The notes under the pieces were generated by a model. That model saw nothing but the letters and a program-made list of their open reading frames with translations, ran no database searches and was not told where the DNA came from. A stretch of DNA of 37,569 nt from Taishania sp045629585 (GTDB lineage: Bacteria; Bacteroidota; Bacteroidia; Flavobacteriales_D; Crocinitomicaceae), in the NCBI GenBank assembly GCA_045629585.1, contig JAZQRM010000086.1, positions 1 through 37,569 of the forward strand, read 5' to 3'. Shown here piece after piece: positions 8,019 to 17,861 of this stretch. The position numbers and the translations under genes were made by a program. The number at the start of each line of letters is the position of its first letter. Position 1 is the stretch's first letter.

Positions 8019-9080
8019 ATGCGTATCCATTTACCTTATAAACAATTAGTGAAATACAGTTTTTGGTTTTCCATAGCCGTAGGTATTTCAGCGTTAATTA
8101 GTTTTAGCACAACAGATAGAGAATGGCTTACTAGTTTATATCGTTCCTTGTCCATATTTATCCATTTCTTTATAATTAGCTACTGTAATATTGTTTTAAT
8201 TCGCTTTTATGATAAATGGGACTGTACAAACAGCAAATTTAACAATCAGATAAAGCAATTTTTAGTGGGCTATATCATGACTATTTTTTTAGTTACAGGA
8301 TTTTTTGCTATTAACTTCTTCTTAATAAAGATGAATATCGTATCATTAATGACCTTTGATGAGCGTTTTGAACGTATAAAAGATAATGGTCAATTAATCA
8401 TTTTTATCCCTTACATCAGTTTATCCCTATACTCAGTAGTTTATTTCTTTCATAACTTCCTACTTCTCAATCAAATAAAAACAAAAAAGGAAATTGAAGT
8501 TTCAGAACTAAAAAATTTACATTCAGAAACGCGTAATCAGCTTTTACAACAACAGATTCAGCCTCATTTTTTGTTCAATGCTTTAAATACATTAAAATCG
8601 TTAATCAAAAAACATCCCGATCAAGCCGAAGAATACGTTATCCATTTAAGTGAATTCTTACGGGCTTCCATTACCGACAATCGCCATCAAACGGCAAAAT
8701 TAAATGACGAGCTAAAGATTTGTGCGGATTATATGAATATGCAAAAAATTCGATTTGGGGATGCCCTAAATTACATAGTCGATATTGACCCAAAAGACGA
8801 TCGTTTACAACGCCATATTCCCAACTTTTCCTTACAGCCACTCTTAGAAAATGCTATAAAGCATAATCAATTTACACTCTCAAAACCCTTGGATGTCGTT
8901 GTTTTTTTACAGGAAGATAAAATCTGTATCAAGAACCCTATTCGCTTGCGTAAAATTGTAGAGCACTCCACAGGTAATGGCTTATACAACCTACAACAAC
9001 GATGCCGTATCATCTACAATGAAGATTTAACGATAAAGAATGATGGCCAGGTTTTTGAGGTACAACTAAAATTAATTTAA
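8019..9080 (+). CDS. LytS-family sensor histidine kinase
   Basis: This 353-residue membrane kinase has four hydrophobic segments (about residues 12-30, 43-62, 81-104 and 127-150), then a short coiled segment and the His_kinase domain. The phosphoacceptor is His183 in QPHFLFNALN, the signature of the LytS/YehU class. The ATP-binding part shows PNFSLQPLLENAIKHN (N box) and STGNGLYNLQQRC (G box). It should phosphorylate the LytTR regulator that starts 4 bp after its stop. A GTG at 7995 would add eight residues, but it would lie at or before the likely transcription start, so the ATG at 8019 is preferred. The signal it senses is unknown. Confidence 0.92.
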   Translation: MRIHLPYKQLVKYSFWFSIAVGISALISFSTTDREWLTSLYRSLSIFIHFFIISYCNIVLIRFYDKWDCTNSKFNNQIKQFLVGYIMTIFLVTGFFAINFFLIKMNIVSLMTFDERFERIKDNGQLIIFIPYISLSLYSVVYFFHNFLLLNQIKTKKEIEVSELKNLHSETRNQLLQQQIQPHFLFNALNTLKSLIKKHPDQAEEYVIHLSEFLRASITDNRHQTAKLNDELKICADYMNMQKIRFGDALNYIVDIDPKDDRLQRHIPNFSLQPLLENAIKHNQFTLSKPLDVVVFLQEDKICIKNPIRLRKIVEHSTGNGLYNLQQRCRIIYNEDLTIKNDGQVFEVQLKLI

Positions 9081-9084
9081 AAAC

Positions 9085-9846
9085 ATGAATATTGTAATTA
9101 TCGAAGATGAACGCTTAATTGCAGAAGACTTAAAAGACATTTTGCAAAGAGTTAATCCTCAAATTCACATCCTAGCTTCAATTGATTCGGTTGCAGATGC
9201 ATTGGATTTTTTCAGTGCTAATACAGAAGAAATTGATTTGATATTCAGTGACATTCATTTAGGCGATGGATTGAGTTTTGAAATTTTCATGGAACATACA
9301 ATTGAAGCACCTGTCATCTTTTGCACTGCATTTGATCAATATGCGATTGATGCATTTAAGATGAATGGTATCGATTATATTTTAAAGCCATTTTCTGTGG
9401 ATATAATCTCTAATTCTTTGGAGCGTTACAATAATTTAAGTAAAGCAATCATTCAATCCAATGTTAATATTTCAAAGGTTATTGACCTCGTACGTTCATC
9501 CACCAAAGAAAAGAATCAAACATTCTTGATTCATTACAAAGACAAAATTATTCCAATCCAGATTCAAAACATAGCCCTCTTTTACATCCGTAACGATAGC
9601 ACTTATATTCATACATTTGACCAAGAAAGTTACGTAATTACGAAAAGCTTAGAAGAACTGGAGGCAACGGTTGGTGATAATTATTTCAGAGCTAATCGAC
9701 AATTTTTGGTACACCGCAACGCAATAAAAGATGCTTCGAGTTATATTAATCGCAAATACCTTCTGAATTTACAATTTCCATTTCGAGAGCAAATAACGGT
9801 TTCCAAAGAAAAGATGACCTCCTTCTTAAAATGGTTATCGAATTAA
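9085..9846 (+). CDS. LytTR-family response regulator
   Basis: This 253-residue cytoplasmic transcription factor has a receiver domain (1-120) with acidic Glu8/Asp9, phosphoacceptor Asp56 in DLIFSDIHLG, Thr81 and Lys101 (ILKPF), all as expected. The LytTR DNA-binding domain (about 150-250) shows FYIRNDSTYIHTF, SLEELEATV and the conserved FRANRQFLVHRNAI. It is translationally coupled to the kinase gene. Its likely targets are its own operon and the adjacent tolC-RND operon, because both have the same upstream element. Confidence 0.93.
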   Translation: MNIVIIEDERLIAEDLKDILQRVNPQIHILASIDSVADALDFFSANTEEIDLIFSDIHLGDGLSFEIFMEHTIEAPVIFCTAFDQYAIDAFKMNGIDYILKPFSVDIISNSLERYNNLSKAIIQSNVNISKVIDLVRSSTKEKNQTFLIHYKDKIIPIQIQNIALFYIRNDSTYIHTFDQESYVITKSLEELEATVGDNYFRANRQFLVHRNAIKDASSYINRKYLLNLQFPFREQITVSKEKMTSFLKWLSN

Positions 9847-9903
9847 CAGAAGTATACCAATAACGAATACAAAACATGCAAACAGAAAATTGAAACAGAT
9901 TGA

Positions 9904-9920
9904 ACAATGGCGTACAATAG
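9904..9920 (+). promoter_or_regulatory. Short direct repeat upstream of the tolC operon
   Basis: ACAATGG (9904-9910) and ACAATAG (9914-9920) repeat with a 10-bp period, so both would face the same side of the helix. This could be a regulator site. The half-sites are short, so it may be chance. Confidence 0.25.
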
Positions 9921-9953
9921 ATGAGATTAGAAGTACTGAATTTAACCTTTATT

Positions 9954-9982
9954 TTGTCCGTTTAACCCCATAATCTTTTATT
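9954..9982 (+). promoter_or_regulatory. Shared element upstream of the tolC-like gene (copy 2)
   Basis: TTGTCCGTTT (9954-9963) plus a conserved tail, matching 7961-7989. It sits 76 bp before the preferred ATG. Confidence 0.5.
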
Positions 9983-10029
9983 AATTGAAATACTTAACGC
10001 ATTTTTGCACAAAATTTAGTTTCAGAAAA

Positions 10030-11385
10030 ATGACACAAATAAGTTTAAGACACATTTTTGCTGCAGTTTTCTTGTCCTTTTCTTTATCGGGAATAGCACA
10101 AAAAAGCCTCAGTCTAAAAGATGCGTTATCCTACGCGGTGGAAAACAGTGTATTGATGACTCAAGCACGAATAGACATTGAGAATGGCTACAACCAAGTG
10201 ATGGAGGCACGCGCAAGCGCCTTACCACAAATCCAAGCTACAGCGCAATTAACTAACAATGTTAAAGTTACCTCATTTGTATTACCAGCATCATTTATGG
10301 GAGGTTCTCCAGATGAATTCATTGCAATTCGTGCTGGTCAAACTTGGGGATCTGTATTACAAGTAACGCTTTCCCAACAGATTTATAACCAACAATTATT
10401 TGCGGGTTTGAAAGCAGCTAAAGGAAGTGCTGAGTTGTATAAGATTGCCGCTGAGTTAGCCGAAGAAAATGTATTACAACAAGTTGCAGCTGCCTATTAC
10501 CAAGTTGTTATCACCAAGCAAAACACAAATGTGTTAGACGCAAATATCAAGCGCGTAAGTGATTTAGAAACCATTTTGGCATCGCAGTATGAGGCAGGAT
10601 TAGTTCGAAAAGTAGACTTAGATCGTGTACGCGTAAACAAACAAAATTTAGAGGCTAATAAATTAGAATTATTAAACGGCATACAACAGTTAGAAAACTT
10701 ATTAAAGTACTACATGGGAATGCCTATTTCTGAATCGATATCGATCCCTGAAGCAGCCTTCACAGAATTGGAGCAATTTGCTGGTACAATCACAGGTTCA
10801 GAACAGTTTGACATTCAACAATTGTTGACTTACCAAATTCTAAAGAAGAAAGAAGACTTACTTGCCTTAAATGTAAAAGTTAAGAAAGCAGAGTATGTTC
10901 CTTACTTATACCTATCCGGTTATTATACTTACAATACATCCTCTAACAAATTTAATTTGTACACCAACAAATCATTAAGTTATGATATGTCAGCTTTTTC
11001 ATTAAATCTTGCTATTCCGATATTTGATGGTTTAGCCAAACACGCGCGTATTCGTACAGCAAAAGCTGATTTAGAATTACAACGCAAAGAGATGTCAAAT
11101 ACAGAGAATGCTTTACAAATGAGTTATAACAATGCCACTTTCCAGATTCAAAATAGTTTGAAGACCATTGAGGCACAATTATCGAATAAATCATTGGCAC
11201 AAGATGTATATGATATGACAAATGCAAACTACCAAAATGGTTTAGCGACTTTGACAGATGTAATCAATGCAGAAGCGGAATTAGTAACCGCACAAAACAG
11301 TTACAATGAGGCTCTTTTAAAATTAAAAGTAGCACAAATTGAATTGTTAAAAACAAGTGGTAAAATTGGAACATTATTAAACTAA
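10030..11385 (+). CDS. TolC-family outer membrane efflux protein
   Basis: This protein of about 451 residues has a signal peptide (LSGIAQ cleavage region near residue 23) and two outer-membrane-efflux repeats, each beginning with a long helix (KDALSYAVENSVLMTQAR and its second-half counterpart QQLLTYQILKKKEDLLALNV). LDRVRVNKQNLEANKLEL and the C-terminal NYQNGLATLTDVINAEAELV are typical of TolC homologues. It forms the trimeric outer-membrane channel of the RND pump encoded next to it. A TTG at 9985 would add 15 residues with a poorly positioned signal peptide, so the ATG at 10030 is chosen. It is first in a three-gene operon with a 25-bp gap to the next gene. Confidence 0.93.
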   Translation: MTQISLRHIFAAVFLSFSLSGIAQKSLSLKDALSYAVENSVLMTQARIDIENGYNQVMEARASALPQIQATAQLTNNVKVTSFVLPASFMGGSPDEFIAIRAGQTWGSVLQVTLSQQIYNQQLFAGLKAAKGSAELYKIAAELAEENVLQQVAAAYYQVVITKQNTNVLDANIKRVSDLETILASQYEAGLVRKVDLDRVRVNKQNLEANKLELLNGIQQLENLLKYYMGMPISESISIPEAAFTELEQFAGTITGSEQFDIQQLLTYQILKKKEDLLALNVKVKKAEYVPYLYLSGYYTYNTSSNKFNLYTNKSLSYDMSAFSLNLAIPIFDGLAKHARIRTAKADLELQRKEMSNTENALQMSYNNATFQIQNSLKTIEAQLSNKSLAQDVYDMTNANYQNGLATLTDVINAEAELVTAQNSYNEALLKLKVAQIELLKTSGKIGTLLN

Positions 11386-11410
11386 TTAGAGCAGATAAGC
11401 TTAAAAGAAT

Positions 11411-12472
11411 ATGAAAAAAATAATAACTACCGTTGTCGTTATTGCTGGATTAGGTTTAACCATCGGTTATGTATTGACCAACAATCGCAAGAAAAATCTA
11501 GAAAAACAACAAGTTGCCGTTGCATCCAATGCAAAAGTACTTGTAAAAGCATATACTTTAAAGAAAGAAGCATATGATATGGACTTTACAGCGAATGGTA
11601 ATTTAATTGCCAATCAAGACCTCAAATTAATGAGTGAAGCAAACGGTCGCATCATTTCTATCAGCGTAAAAGAAGGAGATCGTGTATCACAGGGTCAAGT
11701 TTTAGCTACAGTTGAGTCTACTTATGCTAACATTGATTTAAAAAATGCACAAGAAGCATTAGAAAAATACAAAATTGATCAAAAGCGATTGGAAGCATCC
11801 TTTAAAACTGGAGGAGTTACTCAATCACAGCTTGATGAAATACGTTTAGCAGTTACTAACACTGAGAATTCCGTAGCACAAGCAAAAAAACGATTGTCTG
11901 ACAATACGATCAAATCACCAATTTCAGGAATCATCAATAAAAAATATATTGAAGTAGGATCATTTGTAGGAGCTGGAGCTTCTCCCCTATTTGATATCGT
12001 AGATGTATCACAATTGAAATTAAAAGTAAACGCAAACGAAAAGCAAGTAGTTCAATTATCTTTAGGGACGCCTGTTGAAGTTAACGTACCCGTTTTTCCA
12101 GATCAGATGTTTAACGGTAAAGTGTCCTTTATTGCACCAAAAGCCGATCAAAGTTTAAACTATCCTGTTGAAATTCTTTTATCAAATACAAAAGGTTCGC
12201 CATTAAAAGCAGGTATGTATGCAACAGCATCTTTTAAATTTGGAGATCAAACACCAATTATGGCCATTCCACGTACAGGATTTGTTGGAGCGATTAGCAA
12301 CAATGAGGTATTTGTAGTTGAAAATGGAAAAGCCGTATTGAAAAAAGTAGTTGCAGGTTTATCATTTGGAGACATGGTTGAAATCCTTGACGGATTAAAT
12401 GAAGGAGAAGTAATTATCACTTCAGGCCAAATCAACTTAGTAAATGGTACTCCAGTAGAGATTGTGAAATAG
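11411..12472 (+). CDS. RND efflux periplasmic adaptor (membrane fusion protein)
   Basis: This 353-residue HlyD/AcrA-type adaptor links the inner-membrane pump to the TolC channel. It has one N-terminal membrane anchor (residues 5-23). It then has a split lipoyl domain (GRIISISVKEGDRVSQGQVLATVES and NTIKSPISGIINKKYIEVGS) around a coiled-coil hairpin (about 105-160). The beta-barrel domain contains LKLKVNANEKQVVQLSLG, and a membrane-proximal end follows. There is no lipobox, so anchoring is by the helix. The permease gene starts 33 bp downstream. Confidence 0.93.
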   Translation: MKKIITTVVVIAGLGLTIGYVLTNNRKKNLEKQQVAVASNAKVLVKAYTLKKEAYDMDFTANGNLIANQDLKLMSEANGRIISISVKEGDRVSQGQVLATVESTYANIDLKNAQEALEKYKIDQKRLEASFKTGGVTQSQLDEIRLAVTNTENSVAQAKKRLSDNTIKSPISGIINKKYIEVGSFVGAGASPLFDIVDVSQLKLKVNANEKQVVQLSLGTPVEVNVPVFPDQMFNGKVSFIAPKADQSLNYPVEILLSNTKGSPLKAGMYATASFKFGDQTPIMAIPRTGFVGAISNNEVFVVENGKAVLKKVVAGLSFGDMVEILDGLNEGEVIITSGQINLVNGTPVEIVK

Positions 12473-12505
12473 TTCTATTTCAAGGAACAAAATAAAAATG
12501 TAGAC

Positions 12506-15500
12506 ATGAAAATAGCAGATATTTCCATTAGAAGACCATCCTTAGTGATTGTGATCTTCACCGCACTTACCCTTTTTGGTTTAATCTCCTATTCATCATT
12601 GAATTATGAGTTAATTCCAAAGTTTACACCGGGTGTTATTTCCATTACGACTGTTTATCCAGGAGCTGCTCCTGGAGAGGTAGAGAATACAGTAACCAAG
12701 AAAATAGAGGATGCGATTTCCTCTATGGAAAAGGTTAAGAAAGTTGATGCGATTTCATTTGAAAGCGTTTCTTTAGTTACCATTACTTTAACAGATAAAG
12801 CTAATGTTGACCTTTCATTAAATGATGCACAACGAAAGATTAATGCGATCATTTCCGATTTACCAGACGATGTAAAAGAGCCATCTTTGAATAAATTTTC
12901 ATTAGATGACTTACCAATCATGACTATCGCTGCCACATCTAATATGGATGCAGCATCGTTTTATGACATGATGGATAAGCGAATTCAACCTGCTTTAGCA
13001 CGTGTAAACGGTGTTGCTCAGGTAAACCTTGTCGGAGGATCAGAAAGAGAGATTCAAATTAACATTGACCCCTTAAAATTAGAAGGTTATAACCTTACTA
13101 TTTTACAGGTTCAACAAGCTTTAATGACTTCCAACTTAGATTTCCCAACGGGAAGTGTTAAATCAAGAGAGACAGACGTTCTCATCCGTTTAGCTGGTAA
13201 ATTCAAGAATTTGGAGGAAATCAGAGATTTGGTAATTAGCCGAACTACGGATGGCGGACAAGTTCGTTTAAAGGATGTAGCTGACGTACAAGATTCACAA
13301 AAAGACGCTGAAAAAATTGCACGTGTGAACCAAAAAAGTGCGATTGCAGTAGAGATCATCAAGCAAAGTGATGCCAACGCCGTTCAAGTATCCGCAGATG
13401 TTCGTAAACTATTAACACAAGTAGAAGAAGATTATAAAGCATATAACATCCAGTTAGACGTTGCAAATGACTCCTCTACTTATACAATGGAATCAGCCAA
13501 TGCGGTAGTATTTGACCTTTTCTTGGCGATTGCCTTAGTAGCGATTATCATGATGTTATTCTTACATTCATTCCGTAACGCGGTTATCGTAATGATTGCG
13601 ATTCCGATTTCCTTAATTGCAACTTTTATAGGTATGGCATGGATGGGATTCTCTTTAAACTTAATGTCTTTATTAGCCCTATCATTGGTAGTAGGTATCC
13701 TTGTGGATGATGCCATTGTTGTCATCGAGAACATTTACCGTCACATGGAGATGGGTAAAAACAAGGTACGAGCTTCACTTGATGGAACAAAAGAAATCGG
13801 ATTTACTGTTGTTTCGATTACTGCGGTAATTGTTGTGGTATTCTTACCAATCGCATTATCAACAGGTATGGTAGTAAACGTTTTGCGTGAATTCTGTTTA
13901 ACCATTGTAATTGCCGTAATATTCTCCTTATTCACATCATTTACGGTAGTTCCATTATTAACTTCTCGATTTGGTAAATTAGAGCATGCATCTAACAAAA
14001 CACTTTGGGGTCGTTTTGTGTTATGGTTTGAAAAACAAATTAAGAACTTTACCAACTTTATAGGTGGTATTCTTGAATGGTCATTAAATCATAAATTTGT
14101 TACCTTGACCATCGTAATGGTGCTTTTGGTTTCATCTTTTATGTTGGTACCTTATAAGTTTATCTCTTCTGAGTTTTTCCCTCAATCTGACCGTGGTGAG
14201 TTCTTACTACAAATAGAAATGCCTAAAGACGCATCATTGGAGCAAACGAACCAAATGATGATGCAAGCGGAGCAATTTTTAGCGAGTAAGCCAGAGGTTA
14301 AAACAATGATTACAACAGTTGGTCAAAGTTCAGATGGAATGGTTTCGACAACCGCAACAGCCTACAAAGGAGAGATTAAAGTTCAATTAGTTGACAAAAA
14401 AGACCGTGCAGACGATGGGGTTATTTTTGCGGCTAAATTGAAGAATGCTTTATCTGAAGAATTGATTGGAGCGAAAATTAAGACGGCTCAGATTGGTGCA
14501 CTAGGTACTGCTGAAAATGCACAAATCGAAATGATCGTTATCGGTTCTAACTTGGATACGGTTTATAACTATGCAACTCAAGTGATGGATGTTTTAAGAG
14601 ACATACCAGGAACCGCAGAAGTACGTTTATCTGTTGAATCGGGTAACCCAGAGGTAACGGTAACCGTTGACCGTGACAAGATGGCTTCTTTAGGATTGAA
14701 TATGGGTACTGTTGGTCAGACCATGCAGCTTGCATTCAATGGTAATACAGACAACTCTTACCGTCAAGGTGAATATGAGTATGATATCAACGTACGTTTC
14801 CATGACTTTAGTCGTAAAAGCATTGATGATGTAAGTAACATTACTTTTATGAACAACATGGGACAATTAATCCGTTTAACACAATTTGCTGAAGTTAAGG
14901 AAGGTTCAGGACCAACACAACTAGAGCGTCGTGATAAAAATGTTGCTGTAAAAGTTCGTTCTCAAGCAATTGGTCGTGCGGATTCTGATATTATTGCGGA
15001 ATGGGAAGACAAAATCGATTCGATTCAAAAACCATTGGGTGTATCCTACATCTGGGGTGGTAACATGGAAAATCAGCAAGAAGGATTTGGAACATTAGGA
15101 ATTGCCTTACTTGTATCTATCCTTTTAGTTTACTTCATCATGGTTGCTTTATACGATTCATTCGTTCATCCACTTGTTGTATTATTCTCCCTGCCATTGG
15201 CGATTATTGGAGCATTGCTTGGTTTAGCATTATCGAATAGTTCATTGAACATTTTCACCATTCTTGGTATGATTATGTTGATTGGTTTGGTTGCTAAGAA
15301 CGCGATTATCCTTGTCGACTTTACCAACCAGCTTAGAGCAGAAGGTAAATCAGTTAGAGAGTCATTACTTCTTGCCAACCGTGCTCGTTTACGTCCAATC
15401 TTGATGACAACGATTGCGATGGTAATTGGTATGCTACCTATTGCATTAGCTTCTGGAGCAGGTGCAGAATGGAAAAACGGATTAGCTTGGGTAATTATTG

Positions 15501-15661
15501 GAGGTTTGTTATCTTCCTTATTCTTGACACTAATTGTAGTACCAGTGATCTATCTATTGTTTGAAAATATATTGGATAAATTAGGAATGAATAAACCTAA
15601 ACTTCCAATTGATGAATTGTTAAATGAAGATTACGATCATAAAGAAGTATTAGAATACTAA
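12506..15661 (+). CDS. RND efflux permease (AcrB/MexB family)
   Basis: This 1051-residue inner-membrane proton-driven pump subunit has the full family length. The protein has twelve membrane helices in two halves, each followed by a large periplasmic domain. The proton-relay aspartates are Asp401-Asp402 in GILVDDAIVVIENIYRHME. The second half has GLVAKNAIILVDFTNQLR, with the relay Lys in that helix region. The FPTG and PGAAPGEVE porter segments are present. Together with the two preceding genes it makes a complete tripartite exporter. Substrates are unknown; drug, bile-salt or metabolite export are all possible. The operon ends at a perfect terminator. Confidence 0.95.
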   Translation: MKIADISIRRPSLVIVIFTALTLFGLISYSSLNYELIPKFTPGVISITTVYPGAAPGEVENTVTKKIEDAISSMEKVKKVDAISFESVSLVTITLTDKANVDLSLNDAQRKINAIISDLPDDVKEPSLNKFSLDDLPIMTIAATSNMDAASFYDMMDKRIQPALARVNGVAQVNLVGGSEREIQINIDPLKLEGYNLTILQVQQALMTSNLDFPTGSVKSRETDVLIRLAGKFKNLEEIRDLVISRTTDGGQVRLKDVADVQDSQKDAEKIARVNQKSAIAVEIIKQSDANAVQVSADVRKLLTQVEEDYKAYNIQLDVANDSSTYTMESANAVVFDLFLAIALVAIIMMLFLHSFRNAVIVMIAIPISLIATFIGMAWMGFSLNLMSLLALSLVVGILVDDAIVVIENIYRHMEMGKNKVRASLDGTKEIGFTVVSITAVIVVVFLPIALSTGMVVNVLREFCLTIVIAVIFSLFTSFTVVPLLTSRFGKLEHASNKTLWGRFVLWFEKQIKNFTNFIGGILEWSLNHKFVTLTIVMVLLVSSFMLVPYKFISSEFFPQSDRGEFLLQIEMPKDASLEQTNQMMMQAEQFLASKPEVKTMITTVGQSSDGMVSTTATAYKGEIKVQLVDKKDRADDGVIFAAKLKNALSEELIGAKIKTAQIGALGTAENAQIEMIVIGSNLDTVYNYATQVMDVLRDIPGTAEVRLSVESGNPEVTVTVDRDKMASLGLNMGTVGQTMQLAFNGNTDNSYRQGEYEYDINVRFHDFSRKSIDDVSNITFMNNMGQLIRLTQFAEVKEGSGPTQLERRDKNVAVKVRSQAIGRADSDIIAEWEDKIDSIQKPLGVSYIWGGNMENQQEGFGTLGIALLVSILLVYFIMVALYDSFVHPLVVLFSLPLAIIGALLGLALSNSSLNIFTILGMIMLIGLVAKNAIILVDFTNQLRAEGKSVRESLLLANRARLRPILMTTIAMVIGMLPIALASGAGAEWKNGLAWVIIGGLLSSLFLTLIVVPVIYLLFENILDKLGMNKPKLPIDELLNEDYDHKEVLEY

Positions 15662-15680
15662 AATACACTATCAATAATCA

Positions 15681-15716
15681 CAAAGAAGGGACTCCATGGA
15701 GTCCCTTCTTTGTTTA
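15681..15716 (+). terminator. Strong terminator after the RND operon
   Basis: A perfect 32-bp palindrome (15681-15712; half-site CAAAGAAGGGACTCCA), followed by TTTAAC. The A-rich left and T-rich right arms make it usable in both directions. Confidence 0.9.
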
Positions 15717-15816
15717 ACTACAAAAGAATGATTCCAAATTACTGCAAATCAAACACAAAGAGCCACACAACCCAATCAAATAAAGCCAAAATACTTTATC
15801 TTTATAAATAAAAGAA

Positions 15817-16356
15817 ATGAAATTCCATTATAGCTTAAGTGAAAAAGATTTAGTTGATTATTTCATCTATAAAATCGATGCTGATCCAAAACGTAGACAA
15901 CGTACCCAAGTTGTGATACTAATCATTTCTTTATTTTATTTTTTTCTTGGTCTAAGTAATCTATTTCGTGAAAAATATGCTGTCGCTATTCTTTTCATTG
16001 CTTTAGGAGTTATTTTCTACTTTACGATTAACCCTTTAAATAAGTGGTACACTCAACTATTCTTTAAGAAAAAAATACGTAAAGATTTACAGGCTCATAT
16101 TGGACAGCACACCCATCTTTCATTTGAAGACGCTAAGATTGTTATCACAGATGACACACATACAGGCGTACAATCTTACCCTATTTCATCCATTGAAAAG
16201 ATTGTTAAATTGAAAACGGTTACCTTGATTTTATTAACGAATAACGAGAGTATCATCATTTCCAATGAAACGATATCTCCGCGTGCTGAATTTGATCAAA
16301 AACTAATTTCCTTTAGCCAACGCTATCATTTAGAAATCATATCGAAAGAAAAATAA
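15817..16356 (+). CDS. YcxB-like membrane protein
   Basis: This 179-residue protein has two membrane helices at about residues 31-48 and 55-72. They follow an N-terminal strand segment (MKFHYSLSEKDLVDYFIYK) and precede a cytoplasmic C-terminal domain (ITDDTHTGVQSYPISSIEKIVKLK onwards). This order fits the YcxB-like family of unknown function. It is monocistronic, with a weak TATCTTTA promoter-like box at 15797-15804, and convergent with the MocR gene (9-bp gap). Confidence 0.7.
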   Translation: MKFHYSLSEKDLVDYFIYKIDADPKRRQRTQVVILIISLFYFFLGLSNLFREKYAVAILFIALGVIFYFTINPLNKWYTQLFFKKKIRKDLQAHIGQHTHLSFEDAKIVITDDTHTGVQSYPISSIEKIVKLKTVTLILLTNNESIIISNETISPRAEFDQKLISFSQRYHLEIISKEK

Positions 16357-16365
16357 GTTTCTTCC

Positions 16366-17847
16366 TTAGCTTGTTGCAGCATACGCCTGCTTCATAATTT
16401 CTAATGCTTTTTTCATTTCATCCACAGACAGATTTCCAAAACCCAATCGCAAGGCTGTTAGCTTTCGATTTTGATATAAGCAATGGCGTGGAATAAAAAG
16501 GTCCTTCTGTTTACAATAATCAGCCCATTTGGTTAAAGAAAAAGATCTTTTAAAACTTATCCAGATTGCCAATCCACCGGAAGGAATGCTAAACTCTATT
16601 TCACCAGCGAAAATTTCATCTAAATTGATTAGACATGCATTGCGACGTTCTTTATAGGTCTTGAGCATCTTTTTCATTTGTCGATTCATTTCGCCTGATT
16701 CTACCCATTCCCCTAAAGCTTGTTCAATAATTATATCGCCATGTCCTTCTAATAGGCCTAAATGCTTTTCAACTTCATTGATCACATAATCTGGAGCAAG
16801 AACAAAAAACGTTTGGAAAGTTGGCAACAGAGATCGCCCAAAGGCACCGATATAAACAACCCTCCCATTTTTACATTGAGCAATTAATGGTTCAAGGCTT
16901 TTTCGTTCAAAATAAAACTCTTCTTCCCTCTCCTCTTCAATGATCACGAAGTCCATTTTCTCGGCAAGCTCTATCAGTTTTGTTCTTCTTTCTTGTGCTA
17001 ACGTGACGGTATTTGGATAATTATTTTGGGGATTAATATAAATGAATTGAAAGTCTCCTTTTTTGAAATGTTCTTCTATATAATCAACATCCAAGCCTTT
17101 TTCATCCATAGGCACAGTCTTAACCTTAGCACCAACTTGCTGTAGAATCATATTAGCTGAAAAAAAACTTAGTTCTCCTACCAGAACTACATCCGATTTA
17201 TTCAACAGTATTTGACCAAGAATAAACAATAGCATTTCAGCACTTCTACCTCTAATGATTTGAGATCTAGTAACAGAAATCCCTCTTGTATTCTGTATAT
17301 GTCTTATCAATTTGTCTTTCAATACATCGGTATTATTAAACTGTTGATCCCCAAGTTTGCGAAGTATTTGCTTTCTTTTTAATGAATTTCTATACATTCT
17401 TGTTAACTCATCCATTGAATTTAAACGATAATCAGGTTGACCATCATTGATCGATAAGGAACAATTATGAGATTCAAACGGTGAATCCATCAAATTGGAC
17501 TGTTTGACCTTTATTGGATAAACTTCCTGCGAAAGCGTGAAGCCTTCAGTAGCTAACTGAAAATCTATTTGATGCTTATGAGTTGGCAGAACATACGAGC
17601 CAACACTTTCTTTCATACTAATCCAACCTTGAGCTTCAAGTTCTTGATAAGCGGCAATAATGGTTTTGCGATGTACCCCTAATTTATCAGCCAACACACG
17701 CGTTCCCGGTAATTTCACTCCGACTGTGAGTTTACCTTTTTCTATGCCATTAATCATGACTTTTACGATCTGCAAGTAAAGAGCCTCTTTAGCAGAACGA
17801 TCGATACTAATGGAATCATAAAAGTGAAAAAGAACCGGACTACTCAT
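16366..17847 (-). CDS. MocR-type GntR/aminotransferase-fold regulator lacking PLP-contact residues
   Basis: This 493-residue regulator has a winged helix at about 15-88 (LPGTRVLADKLGVHRKTIIAAYQEL) fused to a class I aminotransferase-like domain (about 130-493). That architecture is MocR/PdxR/GabR. Three positions that normally hold PLP are altered. The EDDYDSEF motif reads EEEREEEF (304-311), so the ring-nitrogen Asp is Glu305 and the Tyr is Arg307. The Schiff-base Lys of the FSK(T/S) motif is Arg338 in GAFGRSLLP. The distal Arg in ALRLGFG is kept. It may therefore bind another ligand or act without PLP. It is divergent from the TonB receptor gene, its most likely target. Confidence 0.88.
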   Translation of the reverse strand: MSSPVLFHFYDSISIDRSAKEALYLQIVKVMINGIEKGKLTVGVKLPGTRVLADKLGVHRKTIIAAYQELEAQGWISMKESVGSYVLPTHKHQIDFQLATEGFTLSQEVYPIKVKQSNLMDSPFESHNCSLSINDGQPDYRLNSMDELTRMYRNSLKRKQILRKLGDQQFNNTDVLKDKLIRHIQNTRGISVTRSQIIRGRSAEMLLFILGQILLNKSDVVLVGELSFFSANMILQQVGAKVKTVPMDEKGLDVDYIEEHFKKGDFQFIYINPQNNYPNTVTLAQERRTKLIELAEKMDFVIIEEEREEEFYFERKSLEPLIAQCKNGRVVYIGAFGRSLLPTFQTFFVLAPDYVINEVEKHLGLLEGHGDIIIEQALGEWVESGEMNRQMKKMLKTYKERRNACLINLDEIFAGEIEFSIPSGGLAIWISFKRSFSLTKWADYCKQKDLFIPRHCLYQNRKLTALRLGFGNLSVDEMKKALEIMKQAYAATS

Positions 17848-17861
17848 ATTTACAAAAGTGG

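Noticed and set aside
9985..10029. TTG start for the TolC-like gene.
   Set aside because: It would bury the signal peptide behind 15 extra residues and lies close to the promoter element. ATG 10030 is better.
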